Source: Clostridia bacterium
GTDB lineage: Bacteria > Bacillota > Clostridia > Christensenellales > Aristaeellaceae
Reading direction: 5' to 3'
DNA: 47,324 nt
NCBI GenBank assembly: GCA_017512985.1
Contig: JAFWEJ010000016.1
Location: forward strand, 1-47,324
Part shown: piece by piece, positions 47,252-47,324 of the stretch
Numbering within the stretch: position 1 is the stretch's first letter
Layout: every line of letters begins with the position of its first letter
Program-made: the position numbers and the translations under genes
The notes under the pieces: model-generated
What the model saw: the letters and a program-made list of their open reading frames with translations, nothing else
The model's database searches: none
What the model was told of the DNA's origin: nothing

Positions 47252-47324
47252 ATGGCAAAAGGACGTTATGAACGGACAAAGCCCCATGTAAACATCGGCA
47301 CCATCGGTCACGTAGACCATGGCA
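47252..47324 (+). CDS. tuf: Elongation factor Tu, 5' part
   Basis: The first 24 codons read [20 protein letters not shown] and on toward the P-loop, then the window ends. EF-Tu brings aminoacyl-tRNA to the ribosome. AAGGAGG lies 9 nt before the ATG. It follows fusA as in the usual str operon. Confidence 0.95.
   Translation, partial: MAKGRYERTKPHVNIGTIGHVDHG

Overview
The window looks like a chromosome segment of a low-to-mid GC Gram-positive bacterium of the Clostridia type, probably a fibre-degrading gut or rumen organism. Several things point there: strong AGGAGG-type ribosome sites, sigma-A promoters with 17-bp spacers, an L7Ae/YbxF-type gene ahead of rpsL, TTATCCACA DnaA boxes, and a secreted xylanase and cellulase beside CUT1-type sugar ABC transporters. 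The genus cannot be settled from the sequence alone; an Aristaeella/Christensenellales-like rumen lineage is only a guess.

Layout. 1-870: a structured RNA-like stretch, a 5S rRNA gene and an unusual array of repeat modules, each ending in its own hairpin. 875-6060, minus strand: a run of cell-envelope and unknown genes (YhhN membrane protein, secreted CHAP protein, small membrane protein, degenerate SEDS protein, FHA protein, orphan zinc-type binding protein, hypothetical). 6061-6495: an intergenic region with three perfect DnaA boxes, the likely dnaA control region and candidate oriC. 6496-11413, plus strand: dnaA, then pheS-pheT where dnaN would be expected.

11499-25836 is a large carbohydrate-transport locus behind a perfect sigma-A promoter. 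It holds a 962-aa membrane-tethered binding protein with two extra beta-sandwich domains, a permease pair (one partner with an added N-terminal cytosolic domain), a secreted NHL/coiled-coil/TPR membrane protein, a Yip1-family membrane protein, a very large DUF5696-type exoprotein, a second permease pair and a second binding protein. It has no ATPase and no regulator. 25922-31278 supplies matching enzymes: a secreted GH10 xylanase, a secreted GH5 cellulase, and a cytoplasmic GH94 phosphorylase whose promoter contains a perfect cre-like operator. Outside hydrolysis, import of short glucans or xylans, and inside phosphorolysis fit together as one pathway.

31280-34519 carries trmO and the serine biosynthesis genes serC and serA, separated by a REP-like inverted repeat. 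34648-42175, minus strand: rpoC and rpoB. 42408-47324, plus strand: a secreted metallo-beta-lactamase-fold protein, then the str operon (L7Ae-like, rpsL, rpsG, fusA, start of tuf). In most Clostridia rpoBC and the str operon run in the same direction; here they are divergent, and if oriC is at 6.1-6.5 kb, rpoBC would be transcribed head-on to replication.
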